64,000 bases of DNA from Mytilus trossulus (Eukaryota > Mollusca > Bivalvia > Mytilida > Mytilidae), in assembly GCF_036588685.1 (NCBI RefSeq), contig NC_086386.1:77684682-77748681 (forward strand). The letters are read 5' to 3'. Position 1 is the stretch's first letter. Each line of letters opens with the position of its first letter. A program made the position numbers and the translations under genes. The notes beneath the pieces are model-generated. The model did not search any database and was not told the DNA's origin. It worked only from the letters and a program-made list of their open reading frames with translations. This document shows, one piece after another, positions 1-13,000 of this stretch.

Positions 1-29
1 TCATAATAAGTTTAAGTAAAAAAAAACAT

Positions 30-35
30 TTATTA
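30..35 (-). terminator. Candidate UBE3A polyadenylation signal
   Basis: AATAAA on the minus strand (TTTATT on plus), about 0.9 kb after the UBE3A stop codon. A second AATAAA lies near 246-251. Choice between them, or a site outside the window, cannot be made from sequence alone. Confidence 0.3.
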
Positions 36-946
36 GTTCAAAAAAATATTTTTGCATATGTGTATTAGTTGCAGATTTAGAATTTTGAAAAGGGGATGGG
101 ACATACCAAGGCAATGTTAGGCATGGGACTTGTAAAAAGTCTAAGAAACAACCATATATATAGCTACATAAGCTAGACACTGTTGCCCTTAATCTGTAAC
201 CACTTATATATAAAGGTCTGTAAAGTTTAATTCTAAGGTTGAATTTTTATTCTAAGGCCTTGAAATAATTTTAAATTTTCTTGTGTGATTACAGGGTAAA
301 TCAGATTGGTCAAACTATGCCTTGATTTATATGATACACTTAAAAAAAATATCAATGTGCACTTAATTAAAAACAAGGTAAAAAGTGCTTCTATTCTGTG
401 CAATGCAGTGCCTCTGGTTATGAAATTATGATTTAATATGCAACAATTGTTTCACTAATTTTAATTTCCCAATTTATAATTTGTATAAATAACAATTCAA
501 ATATGAAATCTGCAAATGTGGAAATTTTTAAAAACACTAATCTTAATGATTTTATGCCAATTTTGACTTAAATAGATATAAAAAATTTCCACATTCACAA
601 ATTTCAATGAAAATCATGGCTTTCATGGAAGATAATTTCATACTCTTTAAGGGAGTACCGAACACTTTGACTAAAATAGATTTGGCTTGTTTAATTTTCA
701 TAAAATTTTGACAAAATACAAACTTTGACCTGTTAAAAAAAAATTAAAAAAAATAAGAAATTCAAAACACACATATTTACTAGAATAGTTTCATTGGATA
801 TATAGCAGTTAGACACACTAAAATTTTAATATTTAAAAGCTTGATTTATCTTTACTTATAGTATATGATTAAAACTGCAGAGTTTAACATTATTATCTCC
901 CTTAGGTGTTCTGTACCCCCTTAATTTTGCATCACAATATAGTTTT

Positions 947-1067
947 TTACAACATTCCAAATCCTTTCGAGTAACTTATAGCTTTGATTAAACGTTCTTG
1001 TAATTTCTCCTTTGTTGTATAGTCTGGTAATAACAGTACATTGAAGCAAGTATGTGCAGTCGGTAAC
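947..1067 (-). CDS. UBE3A: UBE3A coding exon 11 (catalytic cysteine, stop)
   Basis: Encodes [20 protein letters not shown] and ends KGFGML then TAA (949-947). The catalytic Cys codon TGC is at 1048-1046, residue 879 of the 911-residue form. Confidence 0.97.
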
Positions 1068-4000
1068 CTGAAATGAAAAATTAAAAAAAAAGTTCAGTTA
1101 TAATCTAGTAAATTTCCTTCTCAAAGATGACTAAGAATATGTTTCATTTGATATAAGAAATAGTTACAGGGAAACAAAAATTCAGCAATGTTTTCATTTG
1201 TAAAGGGACATAACACTAGAACAGTAAAAATGACGCCACCAAATTTCAACTTGGATCTCTTTTTTGTGGTTATTATCATTGCGTATAAGTGCAAAATGAA
1301 CCAATTTCGGGACATAGGAAATGTGAAGGGGTAAGTCTAAATGCCCACTTCACCATAGTTGGGGCTTAAATTTTTTTTGCAACTTTAGAAGCTGGAACTA
1401 ACTACCCTTTGAGTCCACCTCCAGTTTGTTATGTTAATGTTTTGTTTTCTATGTAGGGTTTAATGAAATAATTCTGTTTCTTTTCCTTTTTTCTATTGGC
1501 TGTTTTGTTTGTTCTTTTTATTTTCGTAGGCATTTTTATATACATAAAAGTCTTGGGCAACAGTACTAATATAAGATGTTAATATACGATCCTATTGACA
1601 AATATTTTAGTTGTCAATTGTCCTTATCAAACAAATTACAATAATAATATTTTTTTGCTGGAGGATTTTTGTTAAAGATTTCTATTATATTCATTGATAT
1701 ATATCAATTGTACCTTTCAGAATCAGGTCCATTCCTTGCTATAATAAGTTTGAGTTTTGACAGTCCACCAACTGGTACCTTATCTGTTCCTGTAGTAAAC
1801 TGTAACAGTTTACGTTTTTGTTCTTCTGAAAACTCGTGAACAACCTCCCAAAAATGTCTGAAACAATAAACTTTCTGTTACTGGTATATATTTCACTTCA
1901 TAAATATAGCAATCTCACATTGATGTGAACTCTGAATTTGTGAATCCAATTTAATTTACAACAAAGTTTACAAAAGTTTACAATGAATCCCATTTTATCA
2001 TTTAATAGTTTTCATACAAAAAATAGGAAGTTAGTTTTCTCGATTGAATTGTATCATATTTATCATGTCAGGGGCCTTCTATAGCTGACAATACAGTTAT
2101 GTTTTTTCTCATTGATGAAGGCAGTTCAGTAACATTTAATTGCTTAAATCCATTTCATTTGAACTTTAGTGGAGATTTGTCTTATTAGCAATCATACCAC
2201 ATCTCTTTATTTTTACATCACTTAAACGAACAACAGGGAAAAACAGTTTAATGTCTTTTAAATGTGTTTAAAATAGTGTGTTTGATGAAAATTAAGTAAA
2301 ACTGACGATATAAAAAAGAAGATGTGGTATGATTGCCAATGAGACAACTATTTTCCATATTTTGTTGTTGCATTGTCAATTTGTCCATGATTGTATAATA
2401 TAATTTTGGATATCCATTTCTATCTTCCACCACTTTTCTATACATATAAAACATTACATGGATTTCTGAGAAATAAACCAGAACACTAAAACTGCCTGTC
2501 ATCCAAGCATGAAATCTAAGTAAAGTTGAAATGAATAAATTGATCTATGTGTTACAATAAAACAATAATCAAGATTGATTGGGGTTTAACACCACTTTTA
2601 GCACAGTACAGTAGACTCCGGCCAATCGGATACCCAAAATGTCAACTAAAAATATCCGATTGTCCGATATATTCAATTAGCCGATGAACGTATATTCCTC
2701 CAAGTTTTTTTTTCAAAATTGACAGATACAACCCTAAGATACCAATAGCTATCATAGCTGCTTTATTAATGGAAATTTCTAACTTATCTCGATGTTTTTT
2801 CAGGTACAAGTTCGGTTAATTCAATTGATTGAGTAATAGATCAATCAGCTGATTATAATGTATTTTGATTATCTGTCAGTCTATTATTGATTTTTTAATT
2901 ATGTGTTGATTATCTGAATAAAATATGTACCCCTTAAATAATGAGACTTGTTGTTTTTGCGTGATTTGTTTCATGTGTGTGTTAAAACAGGTAAAAGCTA
3001 AAAATAACTATGAATTCTTGGAAGTAGGCCACAGGTATATCTATTAATAGCTACTTCTAACTATAATCGAACTCGGATCTAATTTTCTACAGTTTTTCAT
3101 TTATGAAACACATTTCAAATTCAAGTACATGTAATATAACTACTTTTATGATTATAAAATTGGAAATCAAGATGAGTAAAATTAATTTGTTTTTCTGTCG
3201 TGGTTTAAAATAAAAGGCTGAATATTATGTAAATTAGGAAAATGGCGTCCGTGTGTACAAGTTACATAAACTTTCTATTTCACCTGGGATATGCTATTGA
3301 CACACGATTTCTTATTTTTACACGGGACTTCTATATATATTTTAATAAATTGTTGAGAAGAGCTCGAGGTACATTTCAGTCATATTTAATAAACATTGAT
3401 GAACATCACGCTCAGTTTATCATTTCTGTCGTGTCTTGTTTGTGAAGTAAATGATAACGATCACATTTGGATAAACACATAACAAACACATCTTAGGCAA
3501 AATATAACACCAGATTCATAAAATAAACAAGACAACAAGAAAAATATGTTTTATTTCACTATATAAGATCGTTTTTATTAATAAAAATGAAACATTTCTG
3601 TACTGAAGTTTTTCTTAAACTTCGTAATGGCGCAAATTCCGGCTTCATTTCCTGTCGAGAAAAATATGAAATTATTTCAAAATATTCGATTGTACATGGT
3701 TTTCACACATTTTTCATGAATATTCTTATCCAATTAGCCGATATATTCTAATAACCGATATTCGATTAACCGATGTATTTTGACTGAAATGTATAGGGAA
3801 TGGTTCGGTGTTTTGAAATAATATTACAATAGCCAATATATTCGTTTAACCGATATCCGATTAGGTGGAGTCTACTGTACCACTATTGTGCTATTTCTAG
3901 GTTGTTAGTCTTTTATTGATGGAGGAAGCCAGAGTGTAAAGTCCAATCCAGTTATGACTACAAACTTACTTTATTGTCCTATGATCTGCTGTGAATCCTG

Positions 4001-7000
4001 CATCATATTCTGTTGCCTGTTCTAGTGCGCTGAAATCAAATTCCTGAAACAGAAGACATTTTAATTATAGAATTTTATTTACTACTTTTACTGGATTGAT
4101 TTATAATGTTTTGTTGCCTTTATAGTTAGAAGATCCATACATTTTTCTAAAATATACATGTTGCTCTAAAACATGTAAAAGTGAAAGTCTTTTTTTTATG
4201 TTCATGAATTTCACTGATCACAAAAATACAGCTTTAATGAGTTTTCTATATTTTCATTTTGTGCTTAGCTTATGACGTCCAAGACACTGTCAAGATGAAA
4301 GACAGCACTTCAGCTTGTAGCATTGCTAAGAAATTCAAGTATTTCAAAGCCTTTCTTTGAAGCAAAATATTTGATAAATTTCATAAATACTGTTTTTATT
4401 GTGAGATTGCTTCTACTTACCTTACTACCACACACTAACAGCTCAATCTCTTCTGGTTTGAACAGTGTTTTCAGTGGACTCTCGTTGACTACCATCTGAA
4501 AGCCTCTTTTAAATGCTCTAAACTGTTTCTGTATAGATTTGTTGAGAATGAAATCAGCATACAAAGTTGTAAACTCCTGCAAGGAAATAAAACTTAAAAT
4601 ATCAGTAAACATACAGAGTGATGAACTGTTTAATTGTACTTTAAAGTGAAAACTGTTCTCATGATGTTTGTTCTCTTTAATTTTTGAATTCTAGCTATTA
4701 AAATCTTGAACATAACCCTGTTGATTGATTGTTTGTTGGTGATGGCAGAGAAACACACCTCAGTGTTATCAGGCCAGTGATACAGTAGATGAAATACAAT
4801 TGGCACGGAAAGTACTAGAATCAGAAATAAGAAAAACATTTTTTTGGCGCATGATTGTCTTCAACTCCCTTTATAACTTATGACCCTTCTGTTGTGTATC
4901 ATAATATTTCAATTTATTAAGGAGGAAGGGGTGACTTTAGATTGGATCAGTCCCATGATTTCCAAATTCTTATTTCTATTTGAAATATGTATCAGTTAGA
5001 CTTTTAGCAGCGAAATGTGACTATCAAATAAATTTATAACATACCTTCTTATTTTGTTGAGTAACATTTATTTGGTTTCCATTCTCCTTGAGATCTTGAG
5101 TCAGAGAGCTTCCAAAGACATCTTTATAACCTATCTGGAATGTCTGCATGAAAACTTCATCAATATCATCTTCTGTGTAGTCCATTAATTCCTGCAAACT
5201 CTTCGCTAAGGTCTAAAAGGAAAATATATATTCACTTTCAGTTTCTTTTAAAATTTAATACAAAATGTTAACTTTAGTTATTTCAAGTATTAGAATATGG
5301 ATTACCTTTCACTGATTGTAAAAATAACATATTCATTAGTAATTTTTTTTATGAAAAATAACTTACTTCCAAAAAAATTGATAAATATGTGATTTTTATT
5401 GAAATAAGGGAGATAATTCGCAATTTTTTCTTGTAGAAACTTATTTCTTGGAGAATGTCAATATTTTGATTAAGAAATTTTAATAAATCAGGAGACAACA
5501 TTGAGGTATTCAGTTAAAAATCAAGAAGTATACAAGCTTCTTTTAGCTGATTCTTTGGAGCAAAATCTGAAAGCTACCATTTCCCTGGTGCAAAGAGCCC
5601 TGGAAACTTCAGAGTGAATTGTCAACTATTATCAGCATTTACTCCAAATAATAACCTAAAAGAGTAATTTTCAACTAAAGCACCTTCTCAACATGTTTAC
5701 AAATTAAAAAGTTTAATAAACAGTTATTGATTTTCATTTATATAGACTTACAGTATCAACTTCTTTTAAATCTTCAAATGTTCCTTTCTTTCCCATTAAT
5801 TTACGGTAGACAACCGCTGGGAAATGTACATCTACTATCGTACTGTTGTATATTGCTAATCCTAACATGATGCCAATTAATGTGAACTGTCCATCATTCT
5901 CAAAAGAGGTGGGGTTAAACCAGAACACATTCTGATCTTCATTGTATACAAACATACCTGAAATTAAATATAACATCATATGATAAACAAAATTGTATAA
6001 TAAACAGCAATAATTACTTTTTTTTTATTTACATTTATATATATTTTTATCACCTGTAAAAAAGAAACTCTTGAAAAGGGGTTAAAACAATAAAACTCAC
6101 ATATTACGAAAAATAAACAAAAAATCATAGTTAAAATACTGAAATTCATTCTTTATATACTGTGTGTGTGCATTGATATTGTGATTGTTGATCAATGTAT
6201 ATAAATAATGATGACACATACACATGTATAAACGTGATAAATAATGCCATAATTTTTTTTTTATAAAATTGTATTCTTCATTTTTGCAATTCTTACAGTC
6301 GTAACAGTTGTAATCATGGAAATTTTGCCATTATATGAACATCATAATATTTATGACGATCAGCTTACAGTATCACTATAATCATCATGTTTCTAGTCTA
6401 CACATTAAAACAAAAAATAATTACTTCCTGAATTTAACCTAATTTAACAAATTCTAAAACATTACCAAAGTCAATGTTGAAAATCTCTTCTATCACCAAC
6501 TGGAAGAATTCTTTTGACACGCCACCTTCATCGAGCCCCTGCTCACCATCAAATTCTATAAATAGCTGTTTCTTCAGATCCTGAGGATTGTCCATTGCGG
6601 TCATTTCTAACTATAAAATGTACAAATAAAATATACACACAATATTATCATCATATAGTATTTATTTAATCATATTGATTGAGAATGTCATGTACGTAGT
6701 AGTTGTTGCTTTCTAAATGTCAAGGAGTAAATATTTCATGCACATTAACGCAATATTTTATTTAATTTAAGATATATCATAGTCTGTAATTTTCATGTTT
6801 TAGTAACCACAAATGACTATAAGCTACCTTTCTCATTTTAGGTTACCTTATACACTTTTACATCTATAAAGAAAGCCTTGCTCTACATGCTCTATATTCA
6901 TGTATGTTATTCTTAATTTGTTTTTTGGGGTTTTTGACTTTTGATTGCAAGAATAACTGAACAATTGTTTGGTCATTTCGCAAAAGAAGCATTTAACCTA

Positions 7001-10000
7001 ATTATAAACTAAATAGCAGATGACCCTTTTCCTGGATTTAAGCTTTATTTATTAATCACTTTAATCACATTCCTTAGTACATTGTAGTACAATGTGGTAT
7101 AAAAATATTTCAGGTTTTTTTCTTGAATTTTGTGTATTTTATTACCATGATTACATGGCATTGAATGTGTCTACTTTTGATTTGATGTTTGTATTATCAT
7201 GACTTCAATACTTTTATTTTTCTTCGTTTTATTAATATTATTGTATTTTATAGGATTTTTTTTTTATCGTAGACGATATCAATTTACAAAACTAACAAAT
7301 CCAAACCAGAACAAACATTTCTGTTGCAGCATGTATTATTTACTTACAGCAACTAAGGCATCATCTATCAAATGATCTCTTCTGACCTGCAGACGCAGGT
7401 AAGGAATGGGAGGTAACCCATGAACAATTGTCTGTAAAATTGAACTCCTCCTTTCATTAAACATCCGCACTCTATTGTCAAAATACATGAGTGTAAATTT
7501 TGATGCCGTCGTTAAAATATAACTATGATTCATGAAAGATATTTTAGAATCATCTGTATCGTCTTTGTATTTGTAGTCTGTTTCTACGTCTAAATACTCA
7601 TTCAGAAGTTCATTGATAAATTCATCGTATGGAACAAGAGGTTTACGACAATCAATGGAATAAGCATTTAGCTGCTGAGCATAGGGGTCTTCCTTCTGGT
7701 GACGAAGTTCCTTAGGTTCTGAATGACCGACTGCTCCTTGAAGTTGTAGCATATCTTGCAAATTTTCGTCATCATCGTTTATTGCTTTTTCTTCAGCAAT
7801 CGTTTTCTCCGAGTCTCTTTCTCCACCGAATATACTAGCATAGTAGAGAATTTTCATCACTCTAGTAGCACTAGCAATGTCAGCATCATCGTTTATGTGA
7901 TAGCCTCTTCCCCATCTTCCTTCGTTGTTGACAATCCTAACTGTAATCAACTGATGAAGAGATTGTACTCTCTCCCTTACCCAATCTGCCCCAAATTTGG
8001 CCCAAACTTTTGCTAACTTACATTGCCCACTTAGTGGTAGTTTACATAGTGCCTTACAAAAATCTGGGAAAGCCCTTTCTATAAATTCTGGACTTGAAAG
8101 ACATGGTAGTTCCATTACTATAACAAAAACATTTAATAATTGCGGATTCTGCTTCAAGATCAGCGGGTTGAATTTTAAATCTATATGTACACCTTTGGCT
8201 AAATAAGTCAATGCATTAGTAAGAGCTGGTATAAATGGCAAGTCGGGAATCTTCATCAGCGCATCAAAAGCCCTCCTCACTGAAGCGATATCTACAGACA
8301 CATCATCTTCTGATAAATTCAATTGTTCTATCGCTGTTTGATTATTTTTATGCTTGGACTGAATATCAATGAAATCTTCCTTTTCATCCACATCTTTGTC
8401 TTCATCAAATTTCTTAGTATTAGTGTCTTTTGAATGTTTTGTTTGACCTGAACCTTCTGGTTGCATTAAGAAACTTATTGATAATGATTCAGGATTATTG
8501 AATGTGGCTCCAATCAGACGTATGAATTTTGACCATGACTTACTCCCTTCACATTCATCAACCAGTTCTTTAATTTTTTCTTCTGTTAAATACTGTACAC
8601 TTGCCATGCTTGCACTTTTCTCTGAAATACATTTATAAAATTTCAACATCTATTACACACTCAAAAATCTCTAGTTTCATCAATTTCAATGAGAGAACAA
8701 CCTTTATTTTTCAAATTTTCAAGATGTTATGTTTAGAACATTATTTAAAGTATATATTTATTACATTTATCGCTATTTTGTGCATTTCTCCTTTGATCTT
8801 TTTTTGTGATAATTTTCATATCATGCTTCTCGCTTGAGATGGAAAAATTATCGCTTGAAACTAAGGAGGCCACGTGGCGTTGCTAACGAAATTGACATGA
8901 AATTGACAACGTCGTTATAGGTAAAATAGCGATAAACAGATTATCATTGGTCATCTCAACTTGATTGCTTTTCTCACTTTCGCTGTTCCAGCTCAAGCGA
9001 GAAAATCAATCTCGTTGAGACATGCATGACATGTGAGAAGATCAACGATAATCTATAAGTATTTCACTATTTTTATGTAGTTTTATCTTTGCAAATACAT
9101 TGTATCTCATGATAATTATTAAATTGAATAACAATTAGATTCATCTTTAATAGTGTAAGGAAAATTAGAATCACGGTCATTGCTAAAAACTAAGAAGTTA
9201 TGCAGTTGTATATATCATGTATATATACATCATTATTTTAACATTGTTAAAGATCAAACTTATTCATTTGTTTTTATTAAAAATTCTGTGTGATGCCCTT
9301 TTTCCTGTTCTTCTTTGTTTGGTTTCGTAAAGTATCAACATCAACAATGGCTTAAAGCAATCACAAAAACATGCAACAAAAACATCCTTTTTCCATTAAA
9401 ACTTCATGTATCTGCAGTAAATACCTGATAGGGAAGAACTTGATGAACTTGGCTTCATAAATGACACAACAGGCTTCACCGGAGTAGTACATGCTGACGT
9501 TGATGGTTCACAGGGTGAGGTTCCCTGTGAACTTGAACTAGCCTGTGCTGGTTTGGCTGCTCGTGCAACCTTGCTTGGCTGCACTTCACATAAGTCTGCT
9601 TTAATTCTGAACAGTTCTACGGCTTTTAATGCAAGTGTATTGCGTTCCTGATCTCTGAGGATAAATGTTGGGCTTGATGCGCAGTGTGCATTTTCACAAT
9701 TTTCTCTGCCACACCCATCTGTTAACTGATAGTAAAACTTCTCAATCTGTTCCTTTGCAGCAGCTCGCTTCCTATTTAAAATAAATAAAATGCTCAAATG
9801 CTTTTAAAAAATAATTTATTTATCTTTTATTGTATTCTGTCATGTCTGTACCATAAATCTGGTTATAATTAATTGGTGACAGATAAACACATGTGTCCAA
9901 TACATGCAATATATATATCTCAAATATTGACTTACTTTAAAAGGCTTTGTCAGTACTGTGGCTAAATGGTTCTAAGATCATCTATTGAATCCCTAGCATG

Positions 10001-13000
10001 TCAACAATAACATGTATAAGGGTTGTGAGTTCAAAACTACCATGGGCCAGGTGCATTCTAATTACACAAGTCAAATTTTGTACATTTTTTTTTATTTTAT
10101 CTTTTTAGTGCTTCTTTTTTTTTATTTTATCTTTTTAGTGCTTCTTTATTATGACTATCACATATTTTTTTGGATTGATATCATTGGTTGAACAGGATTT
10201 TCAATAATCACATGAAATAAATGCACCCAATTAACATGTTAAATTTTCAATTTACAGTAATAACACATGTTACCATGGTTACCAGGTACATGTACATGTT
10301 TAACAATAATTTAAACACAAACATAATAAACTTACATTCCGTCCCCAGTTTGTGGTCTTGACTCTGACAAAGAAGCTGGGACAATACTGAAAATTTAAAT
10401 ATAAAATTATTCATCATGTTCACAGTGCCTGAAATGAGGGCCAGCCAAAGGCTGGCCCGAAAATTTTTTTTTGGGCAAGTAAAATTTCAGGATTACTGGC
10501 CCAAATGATATAGTGCCAGCCCAAATATTTTTGACAAATTTTATAGTAAAAACCAAAGAAAAAACACAAAGAAGTACTTTTTTGGTGCTTCGTGTAAATC
10601 TGTACACTAAGTACAGGTCATTGACTCAGCAGATACCTGCAGCCAAGGTCTGCATGTCTTCCAAGGGCAAAACTCTTGAAAATGTCTTTTTCCTCTATTT
10701 TGTTCATACATGTATCTTTCAATAAAAATGCAAAGAAATTGTAAGACTACTTACCTCTGATCAGGAAAAGAAGCCTTAGAAAATTCATTTTTTTTATATA
10801 TATAATTAACTTAATTATACAAGTCTATAAGAATAACCAAGTAGTTCTGAAAGATGAGCTATATGACATATAGTATTCATGTTATTGAAAGTTACCTTAC
10901 TTAAAATCATTCAAATTGTTACAAAAAAGTATTAAGAAGTGCACACCAAAGTGCTCCTTAGTAGGGAGTTTTATAAATACAACAGGTGATACAACAGATT
11001 ACCATATTATATTGATGCAACAATACATTGCATATGTTAAAGAAGGTATAAGCAGTTATTTTTTTCTCCATTATGGTTAAAAAAATAAAAGCATTTGATA
11101 AGTGCTCCTATGTAAGGAGGATTATTAATACAAGAAATAAAACAGGAAGTGGTGTAATCTTGTTATGATCAAATTCAAATTTCTTTGGTTCTTCTTTAAA
11201 TTCCATACTCATGGTTATAAAACAAAACGTTTAACTTGTTTACTAATTAAGTCAAACTATGTATGCCTTTTAAATTGTTTAAAATTTAATTTTAATATAT
11301 TTTTTGTTTATTTTTATTTGAATTTGCTATGATACGTAAACACATGCATTATCTTTTGAAAAGTAAGAGGGGGCCATTATTTTGCCATGGACGGCAGAAA
11401 GGCGGGGGTTAATGCACCAAGGGCAGGCAGGGGTTAATGCACCAAGGGCAGGCGGGATCACTGGCTTCTACTATTCTCCTCCACTTCTTTTCAAAAACGA
11501 CCAGCAGATTTTCAACTCGGTCATATTTATTTTAGTTGTGCCGTATTACGACCTCGGCTATATTTTCTAACTTCGTTATCATTGGTCGAGTATATTCACT
11601 TTGACCAATCAGTACGTCCGTTACAAATACGTTTCGGTAAAGTTTTAGACAACTCGACCTTGAACAACACGGACCAGATTATAGGACGATAACTAGCCAA
11701 GTAATCATAATTTACGAGTTTCCGATGGGCTGAGTTGTCACAAATGTCTAGTTAATCAAGAGTTGTCTTCCATTGTTTTTTTACGGGAGAGCAGCTCAGG
11801 AAAACCTTCAATTCTTTACATGATTAAAGTTTAATGATTTTTGTTTTTTTAAATTACGATAATTTGAATTTTAGAGGAAGTGTAGGGCAGTCGCCCAGAC
11901 GTTTTATTTTGGGCCAGTAATTACTTGTCTTTTGAGAACTTCTGATCGCCCTGACATAAAAGTGGTCGCCTGAGGCGAGTGGGCGACCGTCCATTTCAGG
12001 CACTGGTTCATGATGTTTATGTTTATATAACATTTTCTAAATGACAAAATCATATTATGTATATCTGATCAACTTTGTGAATAAAATTTGTCATGACTGA
12101 AAAACATTTCAAAAGATTTTCTTTTAAATCTACAATTTGAGCATGTTGAGCACCCAACACTTCCCTTAGTCATCTATAATTGGTTAAGCTTGTCGATTTA
12201 AAAACTGATTTGAAACACATGCCCTGGTTGTGACAGTGTGATTTACTAAAACTCCATTTAACATAGAACACCAATGGTGGTTAGCAAGACTTCCAAAAAT
12301 ATGTGAGCAAGCCAGACATATTTTTTTGATTCTGATATTATTTGGCAGATTTTACAATAAGAAGGAAGTATTGTTTTATTGAATCCATCAAAAAAAGAAA
12401 CTGTGAAACAGACTGTGTAATGAAGTAATGCATTATGTTATTGGAGTAGTCTAATAAAATATAGGAACTCAAGGAAAACAATACCAATATTTCATTTTTA
12501 CTAATTGTTTGTCATCGATGTGAATTAACGTTACCTGTATTGCGTTACTTTGTTTACATTGAACATGACATCATTACTTACAAAATGACTTAGATAGTCA
12601 GAAGTAAAATCCCTAACAACAGAACCAAAATTGGAAACGTTACAGTATTCCGTTTCTTTTTTTAAGAAATTTAAGTTTAAAACAAAATAATTCATACAGA
12701 CTTCGTCCCCATTCACAGGTAATGCTAGCTGCGGTATCGTAGCTCTTTAGGTCCTTTTGTTATTTTTTGACTATTTGCGGACCATCTATCGTCCGCAAAT
12801 AGTAAAAAAATAACAAAAGGACCTAAAGAGCTACAATACCGCAGCTAAGGTAATGCCTGCCTCATATTATAAAAGTGCAACTTGTTTACATGGCCTCAGT
12901 GGTACATGACTGAAACCACCAACACCCTCAGCTATTTTAATGACATGTGTGACAACTTTCAAGTAAATTTTGTATCTTAATTCTTTCAACATGACAACAG

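Noticed and set aside
7756..8206. Plus-strand ORFs of 86 and 69 codons
   Set aside because: They are antisense shadows of the large UBE3A exon 7348-8621.
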